A stretch of 64,000 nucleotides of DNA, taken from NCBI RefSeq assembly GCF_900102525.1, contig NZ_FNBZ01000005.1:1-64000 (forward strand), written 5' to 3'. Source of the DNA: Allobosea robiniae (GTDB lineage: Bacteria > Pseudomonadota > Alphaproteobacteria > Rhizobiales > Beijerinckiaceae). A program made the position numbers and the translations under genes. Position 1 is the first letter of the stretch. Every line of letters starts with the position of its first letter. The notes beneath the pieces were generated by a model that ran no database searches, was not told the origin of the DNA, and was given only the letters and a program-made list of their open reading frames with translations. Of the stretch, positions 9,513-17,960 are shown in pieces.

Positions 9513-9664
9513 GGAAGGCGGGCTCCGGGCTGGTTCTGCGACGAAAGCAGATGCCTTCGCCAGTAGCGCAATAGGCCCGGCTCCGCCAGCGGCCCACCCG
9601 AAAGCCGCGCATAGCAAAACGGCTGGGTTGCCCCGGCCGTTTCGTATTCTCACGCTGTCGGCGC

Positions 9665-10654
9665 TCAGGCCGCCTGCTGGATGCCCGAGAGCTTCCAGGC
9701 GGCGCCGCGCTCGCGCAGGAAGGTCCAGTATTCGCTGACCTCCTGGGTCTGCGTTGCGCTGCCCTCGACGACATTGCCGGACTTGCGGTCATAAAGCGCG
9801 TTGATCAGGCTGAAGCGCATCGCCACCGTCGCGTAATCGGCGTTGCCCTCGTGCCAGGCCTGCGACAGGTCGCCCTGCAGCAGCTTGACGTCGGAGACGC
9901 GGTCGACCACGCCGCGGCGGGCGTTGTCGCTGAGATCCTCGTCGAAATAGCCGAACATCTCGGGTGTCGTCCGCTGGCGCAGGCCGGCCTCATCCTCGTT
10001 GGAATAGGCGGTGTTGACCTCGCCGAGCAGGCGCTCGAAGGCGTTGAAATCCTCGCCCGAAAGCTCGATCGGCTGCGGCTGCACCGCCGCAGCAGCGGCA
10101 CCACCGCCGAAGCCGCCCATGCGGGCGGCAGGCTGCTGCTGCGGGGCGTCATAACCCTGGCGGGCATAGGGCGCGCCCGCGCTGGCGAGCTGCGGCTCGG
10201 AACGGCGGCGGAAGAAGCGGATGGCGAGCATCACGATGCCGGCGATCAGCGCGAGCTGCAGCAGGAAGCCGAGCACGCCGGCGAGCGAAGCCAGACCGCC
10301 GAAGAAGCCGGAGCCCGACAACATGCCGAACAGACCGGCGCCGAGCAGGCCGGCACCGATGCCCATCATCATGTTGCGCGCGAAGGACGGGCGGGCCGCC
10401 TGAGCAGCCGCACCGGCGGCCGAGGGGCCAGCCATCGACGGCGACGCCGGCGAGGACGGGGCCGAGCGCTGGAAAGTCTGGGCGCCGCCCGGCGTCGTAT
10501 TCGTCGACGGCGGCGCGCTATTGGTGAACGACCCACGGCTGCCCGAGCTGCGGCCGCCGCCCGGACGGGCTTCGGCAACGAGCGGCACGAGCAACAGGGC
10601 CCCGGCAACCAGGGCGACGGCACGTCCACGATGGGCAAGCGAAATCAGAGACAT
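9665..10654 (-). CDS. Tim44 domain-containing exported/membrane protein
   Basis: The 329-residue protein starts at ATG 10654 with an export signal ([20 protein letters not shown] then VAEARPGGG). Next come a Gly/Ser-rich low-complexity stretch, a second strongly hydrophobic region near residues 120-165 (a membrane anchor, [12 protein letters not shown] and [18 protein letters not shown]), and a C-terminal Tim44-like domain of about 130 residues ([20 protein letters not shown]...). In bacteria such proteins are membrane-bound and of uncertain role; the domain resembles the mitochondrial import motor subunit Tim44. It stands alone. Confidence 0.82.
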   Translation of the reverse strand: MSLISLAHRGRAVALVAGALLLVPLVAEARPGGGRSSGSRGSFTNSAPPSTNTTPGGAQTFQRSAPSSPASPSMAGPSAAGAAAQAARPSFARNMMMGIGAGLLGAGLFGMLSGSGFFGGLASLAGVLGFLLQLALIAGIVMLAIRFFRRRSEPQLASAGAPYARQGYDAPQQQPAARMGGFGGGAAAAAVQPQPIELSGEDFNAFERLLGEVNTAYSNEDEAGLRQRTTPEMFGYFDEDLSDNARRGVVDRVSDVKLLQGDLSQAWHEGNADYATVAMRFSLINALYDRKSGNVVEGSATQTQEVSEYWTFLRERGAAWKLSGIQQAA

Positions 10655-10848
10655 TGTTCCTCCCGGAGCCCCCCAATGGGCCCACCGCTGCCCAATATGG
10701 AGAGAGCCCGCATTCCACGCAAGGCCCGATCCGGCTAACAGACTGAAATTCCTGACTATTTCAAATCGGTACATAATTATTCGTTGCGATCGGGCCGATA
10801 TGGTAAACTCCTGAGCCGCCTCGCCATGCGAGGCGCAGGGAGAGAGCC

Positions 10849-11148
10849 ATGACCGGATCCGGACCGAGGCCTCACCGACATCGCGTGCTGAGCTGCATGC
10901 TCGCGCTCGCCGTGCTGTTCCTGTTCAGCGAAGCGGCAGCCGCCGGCGAGCCGGCCGTCGCGCTGGACAAGCCGCGCCTGGCCCAGGCGCCGGAGCCGCT
11001 CTGTTTCTGCTGGAACGACGGCCGCAAGATCGCTGAAGGGTCGATGTCCTGCATCAGGACTACGCAGGGGCGCCGCGTCGCGACCTGCGGACGGGTGGTC
11101 AACATGATGTCCTGGCAACTGACGGAAACCGCCTGCCCGGAGAGCTGA
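10849..11148 (+). CDS. Small exported cysteine-rich hypothetical protein
   Basis: The 99-residue protein has an export signal (VLSCMLALAVLFLFSEAAAAG) and a mature part of about 65 residues with five cysteines (CFCW, MSCI, ATCG, TACPES), suggesting disulfides in the periplasm. It is preceded by agggagagagcc, a good ribosome site 5 bases before ATG, and followed by a strong terminator, so it is a real transcription unit. I do not recognise a named family. Confidence 0.72.
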   Translation: MTGSGPRPHRHRVLSCMLALAVLFLFSEAAAAGEPAVALDKPRLAQAPEPLCFCWNDGRKIAEGSMSCIRTTQGRRVATCGRVVNMMSWQLTETACPES

Positions 11149-11180
11149 ACGCTCCCGCCTGAGGCCTGAGCCCAAACAGA

Positions 11181-11211
11181 AACGCCGCCGGGACTTCTTC
11201 CCGGCGGCGTT
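11181..11211. terminator. Strong rho-independent type hairpin
   Basis: A 13-bp perfect stem (aacgccgccggga / tcccggcggcgtt) with a 5-base loop, followed by gttgtcatt on the plus strand and by ttt on the complementary strand. It separates the small exported protein (plus) from the 27-residue ORF (minus) and can serve both. Confidence 0.8.
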
Positions 11212-11258
11212 GTTGTCATTGCTCTTGTGGTCCTAGCGACTTCGAGACTGACCCGTTG

Positions 11259-11342
11259 TCAGAACGCTCCCAGAACGATCGCCATCATGAAAACGAAGGC
11301 CGCACCCATGATCAATCGGTCGAGACGTAGCGTGACACTCAT
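11259..11342 (-). CDS. 27-residue single-span membrane protein (small ORF)
   Basis: An 84-base ORF reads MSVTLRLDRLIMGAAF then VFMMAIVLGAF. It has a near-ideal Shine-Dalgarno (aggaggg, 4 bases before ATG), a basic N-terminus (R6, R9) and a single hydrophobic helix of about 17 residues, so it would insert in the inner membrane with the N-terminus in the cytosol. It ends shortly before a bidirectional terminator, so signals exist on both sides. No named family is recognised. The case rests on ribosome site, compact coding form and flanking terminator. Confidence 0.6.
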   Translation of the reverse strand: MSVTLRLDRLIMGAAFVFMMAIVLGAF

Positions 11343-11733
11343 CACACCCTCCTGTGTCATTGACCTGTCGTGGAGGCTATCAGAACTGACGAAGGCCGCA
11401 AGGGGGCAGCATCGTGGCGGGGCCGGGACGGAGGGTACAACATCCTTAATCAGGGGTTAAACCATTGATTAGATTTGGGGATATTCCTGACTGCGAAATT
11501 TCGTCGCGAGTCTGCTCCAACGCGGCGCCACAGCTTCGCCACGGTTCGACCTCGGGGCCCATGGCCTGATCTTGGCGACATCTGGGAGATGGTTCGAGAC
11601 GGCGAAATCCGCCCTGGTTAAGGCCGGGAACGGTGCATTAAGGCGCGATTCACCACGGCGCCAAAGTTAATCCGCCTGTGGCGGCCGGAGCGCAGTCGGT
11701 TGAGAAACCGTTCACCAAGCGGTTCGCATTTGA
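11343..11733. other. Long intergenic region between the small membrane ORF and the extensin-like gene
   Basis: These 391 bases lie between divergent genes and carry no credible ORF. They are richer in A/T than the neighbours, contain several ttaa words (near 11446, 11457, 11620, 11638 and 11669), one GANTC methylation site (gattc near 11648), and the CtrA-type box listed separately. It is the expected promoter region for the extensin-like lipoprotein. Confidence 0.5.
11446..11460. promoter_or_regulatory. Putative CtrA binding box TTAA-N7-TTAA
   Basis: The bases ttaatcaggggttaa fit the alphaproteobacterial CtrA consensus TTAA-N7-TTAA exactly. The box sits 104 bases upstream of the 27-residue ORF and 274 upstream of the extensin-like gene. 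CtrA governs cell-cycle, envelope and motility genes. The match is by eye only. Confidence 0.45.
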
Positions 11734-12879
11734 ATGGTCATGCGACGCGCTCATCTCGCCCTCATCGCACTCGGCATCGCCGGCGCAGCCGGCCTGGCGG
11801 GCTGCGGCAAATTCCAGAAGCCGCAGCGCGCCGCCTGGCGCGACCAGGCGGAAGCCGCCTGCATGGCCTCCCGGCAGGTCCAGATCTCGTCCTATGTCAG
11901 CCTGCGCGGCAAGGCGATCGACGGGCCGGGAACCTGCGGCATGCAGCAACCGCTGAAGGTCTCGGCCTTCTCGAATGGCGGCATCGGCCTGACCAGCTCG
12001 GCCACCCTCTCCTGCCCGGTCGTCGCGACCACCGACAAATGGCTGGCCGAAGTGGTGCAGCCGGCGGCGATGAACGTGCTCGGCGCCCAGGTCGTCGAAT
12101 TGCGCGCCGGCTCCTATTCCTGCCGGGCGATGAACAACGGCACCAGAACAACGCGCACCTCGGAGCATGCCTTCGGCAACGCTGTCGACGTCTTCTCCTT
12201 CCGGCTCAACGACAACCGCGTGATCACGGTGAAGGATGGCTGGCGCGGCTCCCCCGAGGAGCAGAATTTCCTGCGCGAGGTCTTCGTCGGTGCCTGCCAG
12301 CATTTCTCGACGGTGCTCGGCCCCGGCGCCGACCCGCTGCATTACGACCATTTCCATATCGACCTGGCGCGGCACTCGAAAGGCCGGCACATCTGCAAGC
12401 CGGTGATCAAATACACGCCGAACTACAATCTGCAGCCGCCGGACCCGGCGCGGCCCTACGCCTCGTCCCAGTCGCAGCCGCGTGACATGGCGCCGGCGGC
12501 CGGCACCATGGTCGCCGACGGCAGGCTGCTCCGGCAGCCCAGCGATGGCTTGCGGCCGCCCGGCGCGGTGCAGGGCGGCTACCCGGTCGCGAACTATGGC
12601 CGAGGCCAGGCCCAGAGCCTCGATGCGCAGCAGCGCTTCCTGGAGCAGTACGACACGCGCCAGCGGCAGGGGCACTTCCAGCCGCAGCCGCTGCCCAGCG
12701 AGAATGCCGGGCCGCTGTCACTGCCGGGCGCGGTGCCGCCGACGGAAGAGGCGGTTCTCGGCGACGAGGGCGGCACGGGCGTCGTCGACATGGAAGGCGA
12801 GGACCAGGCCCAGCCGATGATCACGCCGCAGCACGACCCCTTCGCCTACAGCTCCGGGCGCGTGCCGCCGCGGCGCTAG
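11734..12879 (+). CDS. Extensin-like family lipoprotein
   Basis: The 381-residue protein begins with a lipoprotein signal (LALIALGIAGAAGLAGC), so the mature N-terminus would be lipidated. The extensin-like C-terminal domain (about residues 40-230) contains an HAFGNAVDVFSF block and HYDHFHIDLARH, the two His/Asp motifs that, in the related LAS/D,D-peptidase fold, hold Zn. From about residue 235 the rest is Pro/Gln-rich and low in complexity. It probably acts on peptidoglycan in the periplasm, but this is inference from fold similarity. ATG 11740 is an equally possible start. It is convergent with mepA, another LAS-fold enzyme. Confidence 0.85.
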   Translation: MVMRRAHLALIALGIAGAAGLAGCGKFQKPQRAAWRDQAEAACMASRQVQISSYVSLRGKAIDGPGTCGMQQPLKVSAFSNGGIGLTSSATLSCPVVATTDKWLAEVVQPAAMNVLGAQVVELRAGSYSCRAMNNGTRTTRTSEHAFGNAVDVFSFRLNDNRVITVKDGWRGSPEEQNFLREVFVGACQHFSTVLGPGADPLHYDHFHIDLARHSKGRHICKPVIKYTPNYNLQPPDPARPYASSQSQPRDMAPAAGTMVADGRLLRQPSDGLRPPGAVQGGYPVANYGRGQAQSLDAQQRFLEQYDTRQRQGHFQPQPLPSENAGPLSLPGAVPPTEEAVLGDEGGTGVVDMEGEDQAQPMITPQHDPFAYSSGRVPPRR

Positions 12880-12918
12880 ATCGCCATGCGTCCTATCGGG
12901 CGCAAAGTGGCGATCTAG
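12876..12918. terminator. Inverted repeat at the end of the extensin-like gene
   Basis: Arms ctagatcgcca (12876-12886) and tggcgatctag (12908-12918) are perfect complements, with a second partial pairing inside. The stop codon of the extensin-like gene lies in the left arm. No T-run follows. It may end transcription or belong to the interspersed palindromes of this genome. Confidence 0.5.
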
Positions 12919-12928
12919 CCCATTGCCT

Positions 12929-12976
12929 AGCATCAGGTTGCTCCGAAAAGTGGGTTCCACTTTTCGGTCCGATGCT
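12929..12976. repeat. Interspersed palindrome, copy 1
   Basis: Nested inverted repeat: outer arms agcatc / gatgct and inner perfect arms ccgaaaagtgg (12943-12953) / ccacttttcgg (12957-12967). A related element lies at 47587-47632. Elements of this kind are scattered through many Hyphomicrobiales genomes, usually between genes. Here it separates the convergent extensin-like and mepA genes. Confidence 0.75.
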
Positions 12977-12987
12977 GAGCCCCACGT

Positions 12988-13926
12988 TCAGCGCGAGACC
13001 AGCACCTGCCGGCATTCCGGCGGCAGGGCATCGAGCGACATCGGCGGCTTCGGCTTGGGTTTCGGTCCCGGCCTCGGCTTCGGCGGGTTGAAGATGGCCT
13101 TGTGCTGGCGCTCGATCCAGCCGCTGAGTTCGGCGCCGCAGCCATCGCCGAAATTCGGAGGTTCCTGGCCCTGGCAACTCGCCATGCCGGCCGGACAGGC
13201 CAGCCGGATATGGAAATGGTAGTTGTGGCCCCAGATCGGGCGCACCTTGTCCAGCCAGCTCTTGTCGGCGCCGGCCTCGCGGCAGAGCGCGACCTTGAGC
13301 GCCGGGTTGACGAAGATGCGCTCGACCTTCGGCTCGGCCGCCACCGTGCGGATCAGCCTCGTATGGGCCGGGGTCCAATGGCGTGGATCGACATCGCGCC
13401 AATCGGAGCGAGCCATGTTGACCGCCGACATGTTCTCGCGCTGCTCGCGGTCGAGCCGGCCCCGCGGCATCGGCGTCAGCCAGACATCGGCATCGAGCCC
13501 GATCTGGTGCGAGGCATGGCCGGTCAGCATCGGCCCGCCGCGCGGCTGCGACATGTCGCCGACGAGCAGCCCCGCCCAGCCGGTGATGCGCGGCACGTCG
13601 CGCGCCAGCTTCTCCAGATAGTCGATCAGGGCGGGATGGCCCCAGTTGCGATTGCGGTTGAGCCGCATGACCTGCCAGCTTGGCCCATCGACCGGCAGGG
13701 CTTCGGCGCCGGCGAGGCAGCCGCGCGCATAGGAGCCGATCGCTCGTGCCTGCATGCTCGCCGGCGCGGTCTTCTGGCCGAAGAGCGTGCGGGCGGCATC
13801 GGGCCAGGCGGCGATGTTGGCGGCGCGGTTCTTCGCCTCCTGATCCGCCGTCGACTGGGCGAGTGCTGCAACCGGCAGGAAGGCAAGTGGAACGAGGAGG
13901 GCTGCGATTCGGGAGATGGCGCGCAT
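12988..13926 (-). CDS. mepA: Penicillin-insensitive murein endopeptidase
   Basis: MepA (peptidase M74) cuts D-Ala-mDAP crosslinks in peptidoglycan in the periplasm. The 312-residue form starting at ATG 13926 has a signal peptide (MRAISRIAALLVPLAFLPVA then ALAQ). The family metal-site motifs are present: GHASHQIGLDADVWL in the middle and GHNYHFHIRLACP near residue 245. Two further signatures are NRNWGHPALI and a C-terminal Pro/Lys-rich run (PPKPRPGPKPKPKPP) before a short tail with one Cys. It is convergent with the extensin-like lipoprotein. Confidence 0.93.
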   Translation of the reverse strand: MRAISRIAALLVPLAFLPVAALAQSTADQEAKNRAANIAAWPDAARTLFGQKTAPASMQARAIGSYARGCLAGAEALPVDGPSWQVMRLNRNRNWGHPALIDYLEKLARDVPRITGWAGLLVGDMSQPRGGPMLTGHASHQIGLDADVWLTPMPRGRLDREQRENMSAVNMARSDWRDVDPRHWTPAHTRLIRTVAAEPKVERIFVNPALKVALCREAGADKSWLDKVRPIWGHNYHFHIRLACPAGMASCQGQEPPNFGDGCGAELSGWIERQHKAIFNPPKPRPGPKPKPKPPMSLDALPPECRQVLVSR

Positions 13927-14042
13927 ATCCTGAGAATCACCGCGACCAGCCATCGCGGTCAAGCGCCATGGCTGGACAAGCGGCGCGGCGAATTGCAGCC
14001 TTGCGCATCGGCGCCGCAGAGCACCTTTCAGGGAGGATACCG

Positions 14043-15023
14043 ATGACGGCCAGGATCGACCGCCGCAGCATTCTTGCCGGCGCAGGCGCCCTTCTCGCAG
14101 CACCGACCGCAGGCCTCGGCCAGCAACCCTGGCCGCAGGGACGGGTCCTCAAGCTCGTCGTGCCGTTTCCGCCGGCGGGCGCGACCGATGTGCTGGCGCG
14201 CCTCGTGGCCGACAAGCTCGGCCGGACCTGGGGGACCAATATCGTGGTCGAAAACCGTCCGGGCGCCGGCGGCAATATCGGCACGGATGCCGTCGCCAAG
14301 GCCGAGCCGACCGGCGACACCTTCCTGATCGTCTCGGTGGGCATGGCGACCAACCAGTATCTCTACCAGAAGCTGACCTACGACCCCGCCAGGGACCTGA
14401 CGCCGATCACCATGGTCGCGATGGTGCCCAATCTGCTGGTGGTCAACAAGACGGTGCCGGCGAACACTGTCGCCGAGCTGATCGCCTATGCGAAGGCCAA
14501 TCCCGGCAAGCTCACCTATGGCTCCTCCGGCATCGGCACCTCGGTGCATCTCTGCGGCGAACTGTTCCAGAAGCTGACCGGCACCAAGATGGTGCATGTG
14601 CCCTATCGCGGCACGGCGCAGGCGACGCAGGACCTGATCGGCGGGCGCATCGACCTGATCTTCGACAATATCCCGCAGGCGCTGCCCCATGTCCGTGCCG
14701 GCTCGATCCGCGGCTTCGGCATCACCACGGCAAAGCGCTCGCCGACGGCGCCGGAATTCGCGCCGATCGCCGATACCGTGCCGGGTTTCGACGTCTCCTC
14801 GTGGTTCGCGCTGTTCGCGCCTGCGAAGACACCGCCGGCCGTCATCGCCAAGATCCAGGCCGACACCAAAGCGGGGATTGCCGACCCGGCCGTGCGGGCG
14901 AAGATGGATGCGCTCGCCGCGGAACCCGTCGGCAACAGCCCGGACGAGCTTGGTGCGTTCCTGCAGGCCGAGATGAAGCGCTGGGGCGACCTGATCAAGG
15001 AGGTCGGCCTCAAGGTGGAATGA
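14043..15023 (+). CDS. Tripartite tricarboxylate transporter (Bug-type) substrate-binding protein
   Basis: The 326-residue extracytoplasmic binding protein starts at ATG 14043 behind a good ribosome site (gggaggata). The N-terminus reads ARIDRRSILAGAGALLAAP, a twin-arginine style signal. Family hallmarks follow: LVVPFPPAGATDVLARL, ENRPGAGGNIG, and VPYRGTAQATQDLIGGRIDL. Bug proteins bind carboxylates or small organic acids. The membrane partners TctA and TctB are absent nearby, as is common because such genes are often orphaned in these bacteria. Ligand unknown. Confidence 0.92.
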   Translation: MTARIDRRSILAGAGALLAAPTAGLGQQPWPQGRVLKLVVPFPPAGATDVLARLVADKLGRTWGTNIVVENRPGAGGNIGTDAVAKAEPTGDTFLIVSVGMATNQYLYQKLTYDPARDLTPITMVAMVPNLLVVNKTVPANTVAELIAYAKANPGKLTYGSSGIGTSVHLCGELFQKLTGTKMVHVPYRGTAQATQDLIGGRIDLIFDNIPQALPHVRAGSIRGFGITTAKRSPTAPEFAPIADTVPGFDVSSWFALFAPAKTPPAVIAKIQADTKAGIADPAVRAKMDALAAEPVGNSPDELGAFLQAEMKRWGDLIKEVGLKVE

Positions 15024-15114
15024 TCCGGAGCCGCCCGGGCGGAACCGAGGCTTCGCGGCCGGCGTTTCCCGCTAGACCTCGCCCGAAACGGGCGCTGCTT
15101 TACGGGAGTTCGCC

Positions 15115-15285
15115 ATGTCCACCCTTCTCATCATCGTGCTGCTGATCGTGCTTCTCGGCGGCGGCGGCTATTACGGCCATCGCAGCTATGGAACGGCCGG
15201 GCTCGGCGGCGTGCTCGGCCTCGTCCTCGTGATCGTCCTGATCCTGTGGCTGCTCGGCGCCATCGGCGGCGCGCGCATCGCCTGA
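15115..15285 (+). CDS. Small two-helix membrane protein, DUF3309-like
   Basis: A 56-residue protein: a first hydrophobic helix (STLLIIVLLIVLLGGGG), a short Tyr/His loop (YYGHRSYG), a Gly-rich turn and a second helix (GLVLVIVLILWLLGAIGG). This pattern, with GGGG-YYG and GLVLV blocks, resembles DUF3309. A tacgggag site precedes the ATG by 7-8 bases. It is a separate gene between the Bug-type protein and the convergent ornithine cyclodeaminase gene. Function unknown. Confidence 0.65.
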   Translation: MSTLLIIVLLIVLLGGGGYYGHRSYGTAGLGGVLGLVLVIVLILWLLGAIGGARIA

Positions 15286-15309
15286 CGCCTCGACCGGCGT
15301 GCGCCGCGA

Positions 15310-16263
15310 TCAGCTCGCGGCGCGGCTCTCCCAGACCGCGACAGCCGCGGCCAGATCCTCGAGCGCGACGCCGACGGATTTGAACAGGGTGATGCCGCCG
15401 CCCTCGACCGGGCCGGCGATCCGGCCGTGGCAGAGATCGGCCAGCGTACCCGCCACCTTGTCGGCGCTGTAGCTGCCCTCGGCGATGGCGACGGCGACGT
15501 CGCCACCCTCGTCGATCGCCTTGCTGGAATCGACGATGACGCGGGCACGGTGCAGCGCATCGGCATCGGCCTCGCGCATCTGCATGGTGAAGCCGCCGAT
15601 CAGGTCGAGATGCGCCTCACGCTTCAGCCAGTGGCCGTGGATCAGCGGTTCGGTCGCATTGGTCGCGCAGGAGATGATGTCGGCCGTGCGGGCCTCGCCT
15701 TCGAGATCAGCGGTGGCGCGGGCCTCGATGCCCTCCTTCGCCAGTTCGGCGACGGTCGCCTCGGCGGCTTCGGGCCGCCGCGCCCAGATCGCGATCTCGG
15801 TCAGCGGCCGGACGGAGCGATGCGCCTTGATGATGAAGGGCGCGAGCGCGCCGGCCCCGACCATCAGCATGCGGCTGGCCTCGGGGTTGGACATGTAGCG
15901 CGAGGCCAGGGCCGAGGCCGCCGCCGTGCGCCAAGTCGTCAGGCGATTGCCATCCATCACCGCGAGCGGCTTGCCGGTCGCACCGTCCATCAGCAGGTAG
16001 GCGCCCATGACGCCCGGCAGGTTGCGCTTGCCGTTGCCGAAGAAGACCGAGACGATCTTGGTGCCGATATAGGGATTGGCGACATCCGGCCCGCTCCAGG
16101 CCGGCATGGTCAGCAGGATCGCATCGGTCTCATCCGGACGCTGGATCGCATACTGGCCGCGCTTGGGCGCGATGACCTCGCTGCGGAAGGCGTCGTCGAG
16201 AAGGTCGATCAGGCCGGGATAGCTCAGGGCCGCATCGATCTCGGCCACGTCGAAAAGTCGCAT
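15310..16263 (-). CDS. Ornithine cyclodeaminase / mu-crystallin family protein
   Basis: The 317-residue NAD(P)-binding protein starts at ATG 16263, which shares one base with the stop of lapA (TGATG), so it is translationally coupled. Features are the N-terminal ligand half with ILLTMPAWSG and GVMGAYLLMDGATGKPLAVMDG, a Rossmann segment RMLMVGAGALAPFIIKAH, and the C-terminal ADIISCATNATEP block. The family covers ornithine cyclodeaminase, alanine dehydrogenase of the archaeal type and ketimine reductases; I cannot choose among them. In many relatives trpF follows lapA, so its place here is unusual. Confidence 0.88.
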   Translation of the reverse strand: MRLFDVAEIDAALSYPGLIDLLDDAFRSEVIAPKRGQYAIQRPDETDAILLTMPAWSGPDVANPYIGTKIVSVFFGNGKRNLPGVMGAYLLMDGATGKPLAVMDGNRLTTWRTAAASALASRYMSNPEASRMLMVGAGALAPFIIKAHRSVRPLTEIAIWARRPEAAEATVAELAKEGIEARATADLEGEARTADIISCATNATEPLIHGHWLKREAHLDLIGGFTMQMREADADALHRARVIVDSSKAIDEGGDVAVAIAEGSYSADKVAGTLADLCHGRIAGPVEGGGITLFKSVGVALEDLAAAVAVWESRAAS

Positions 16264-16601
16264 CAATTCCGTCCGTTGGTCAGTGCCGGCAACGCCGAGT
16301 CGGGCACGGCCGAACGCAGCGCCTGGGTTTCGGAGCGCAATGCCTCCGCCTCACGGCGGTTGCGGCGCGCCGCCTTGCGGTGCTTGCCCTGCGCGACCCA
16401 GGAGGCCAGGCCGCCGACCAGAACGCCGACGGCGATCGCCGCGAGCACCACGGCGAAGAGCGGTAGCTCGAAGGAGAACACGGGTAAGTCGCGGCTGAAC
16501 GGATCGAGCGAGACGCGCACAGTGCCGCGGTTGGCGACCGAAAACAGCACGATCACCAGCGCGACGGGAACCAGCACCAGCGCCTTGAAGAAGGCCTTCA
16601 T
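16263..16601 (-). CDS. lapA: LapA-domain inner-membrane protein
   Basis: The 112-residue protein has two membrane helices (FKALVLVPVALVIVLFSVAN and LFAVVLAAIAVGVLVGGLAS) followed by a basic, charged cytosolic tail (GKHRKAARRNRREAEALRSE), the layout of LapA/YciS proteins that act with LapB in lipopolysaccharide assembly control in E. coli. It lies 37 bases after ihfB, an order widely kept in Proteobacteria, and overlaps the next start by one base. No lapB is next to it, as is usual in alphaproteobacteria. Confidence 0.82.
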   Translation of the reverse strand: MKAFFKALVLVPVALVIVLFSVANRGTVRVSLDPFSRDLPVFSFELPLFAVVLAAIAVGVLVGGLASWVAQGKHRKAARRNRREAEALRSETQALRSAVPDSALPALTNGRN

Positions 16602-16638
16602 CACAATCTCCGTGTGGCCGCGGGACCGGCGCCTCAGC

Positions 16639-16923
16639 TCAATCCTTGCCGTTGAGGCGCAGCCGCAGCTCCTTGCCCGTCTTGAAGACGGGGACGAACT
16701 TCTCTTCGACCTCCACCGCGTCGCCCGTGCGGGGGTTGCGACCGATGCGGGCCGAGCGGCCCTTGCGCGAGAAGGCGCCGAAGCCGCGCAATTCAACCCG
16801 GTCGCCCCGGGCCAGCGCCTTCACCACCTCGTCCAAAATGGCCGAGACGATGTTCTCGATATCGCGTTGGTAGAGATGGGTGTTGCGGTCGGCGATCCGC
16901 TGAACGAGTTCGGATTTAATCAT
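16639..16923 (-). CDS. ihfB: Integration host factor subunit beta
   Basis: IhfB pairs with IhfA to bend DNA sharply at specific sites, assisting transcription, replication and recombination. The 94-residue protein starts [14 protein letters not shown] and contains the DNA-binding arm block [20 protein letters not shown] with the intercalating Pro in GRNPRTG, followed by the beta-subunit C-terminus. It follows sppA by 28 bases and precedes lapA, the normal gene order. Confidence 0.96.
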   Translation of the reverse strand: MIKSELVQRIADRNTHLYQRDIENIVSAILDEVVKALARGDRVELRGFGAFSRKGRSARIGRNPRTGDAVEVEEKFVPVFKTGKELRLRLNGKD

Positions 16924-16951
16924 CGCTGGGGCATAACCATTTGTATCAAAA

Positions 16952-17923
16952 TCACTTTTCAGCGGCAGGCTGCCAGAGCGCCAAGGGCGCGTCAAGCCGC
17001 AAGCCAAGTGGTTGGTCCGCTGCGCGCGCGATCGTCGTGGCGAGCGCATCGAGGCCGGCGCCACGCGCCATCGCCTCGGCGAGGCTCCACAGGCCGAAGG
17101 AGGAGGATTCGCTGCGGCGGCGCCAGTCGCGGACCTTCAGGTCCTTGGCGACGCTTTTCTCGCGCTCCATCCAGGCGATCGCCTCCGGCTCGCCGCCGAT
17201 CTGGTCGATGAGCTTCAGCCCCACCGCCTGGCGGCCGGAATGCACCCGCCCGTCGGAGACCGAAGCCACTTCGCCCTCGGCGAGATGGCGGCGATCACGC
17301 ACCATGTCCTTGAACCAGGTGTAGTTGTCGTTGACGACACGCTGCAGCGCCTCACGCGCCTCGGGCGAGGTCGGCTCGAAGCCATTCGGCGCCGCCTTGA
17401 GCGGGCTCGACTTGACCGTTTCGACCTTGACCCCGACCGTATCCAGCAGGTTCGACACGTTGGGGAACTGGAAGAGCACGCCGATCGAACCGACCAGCGA
17501 GGTCTGCCGGGCGACGATACGGTCCGCCCCCATCGCCGCGATATAGCCGCCCGACGCCGCGAGGCCGTCGACGACCGCGACCATCGGCTTCTTCGCCGCG
17601 AGCTGGCGCAAGGCCGTATGCACCGCCTCGGAGCCGGAGGTGGTGCCTCCGGGACTGTCGACGCGGAGCACGACGGCCGAGACCGCCTTGCTGTCCTCGA
17701 CCGACTTGATCAGGTCGAGCGTGCGGCGATCGCCGGAGATGAAGCCGGAGATGGTGATGCGCGCGATATGGGCGCTCGACAGGCCGGCCGGACCATCGCC
17801 CTTCCAGGCGAAACCGCCGACCACCGCGGCGACGATCACGCCGAGCACGGCGAGCACACGCCAGAGCGTCAATTTGCGGCGCAGGCTGCGGCGGTCTGCG
17901 AGCAGATCGGCATCGGACGACAT
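16952..17923 (-). CDS. sppA: Signal peptide peptidase SppA (short form)
   Basis: SppA degrades leftover signal peptides at the membrane. The 323-residue short form has one N-terminal membrane helix ([20 protein letters not shown]). The catalytic pair is visible: Ser124 in GLAASGGY and Lys176 in SSPLKAAP. Other S49 signatures are [14 protein letters not shown] and [12 protein letters not shown] good ribosome site (caggag) precedes ATG 17923 directly after a palindrome. It is upstream of ihfB. Confidence 0.95.
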   Translation of the reverse strand: MSSDADLLADRRSLRRKLTLWRVLAVLGVIVAAVVGGFAWKGDGPAGLSSAHIARITISGFISGDRRTLDLIKSVEDSKAVSAVVLRVDSPGGTTSGSEAVHTALRQLAAKKPMVAVVDGLAASGGYIAAMGADRIVARQTSLVGSIGVLFQFPNVSNLLDTVGVKVETVKSSPLKAAPNGFEPTSPEAREALQRVVNDNYTWFKDMVRDRRHLAEGEVASVSDGRVHSGRQAVGLKLIDQIGGEPEAIAWMEREKSVAKDLKVRDWRRRSESSSFGLWSLAEAMARGAGLDALATTIARAADQPLGLRLDAPLALWQPAAEK

Positions 17924-17935
17924 CGGTTACTCCTG

Positions 17936-17960
17936 GAGCATGTTCGGTCCGAACATGCTC
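17936..17960. repeat. Perfect 12-bp-arm palindrome upstream of sppA
   Basis: Arms gagcatgttcgg and ccgaacatgctc flank a single base. It lies 12 bases ahead of the sppA start, next to the ribosome site. The catgctc ends match the outer arms of the interspersed palindromes common in Hyphomicrobiales, so it may be a short derivative. On the plus strand it is followed by agcttttt; on the sppA strand no T-run follows, so it is unlikely to stop transcription of sppA. Confidence 0.65.

Noticed and set aside
11227..11460. 77-codon plus-strand ORF in the gap before the extensin-like gene
   Set aside because: No ribosome site, overlaps the better-supported 27-residue ORF on the other strand and runs into the CtrA-type box.
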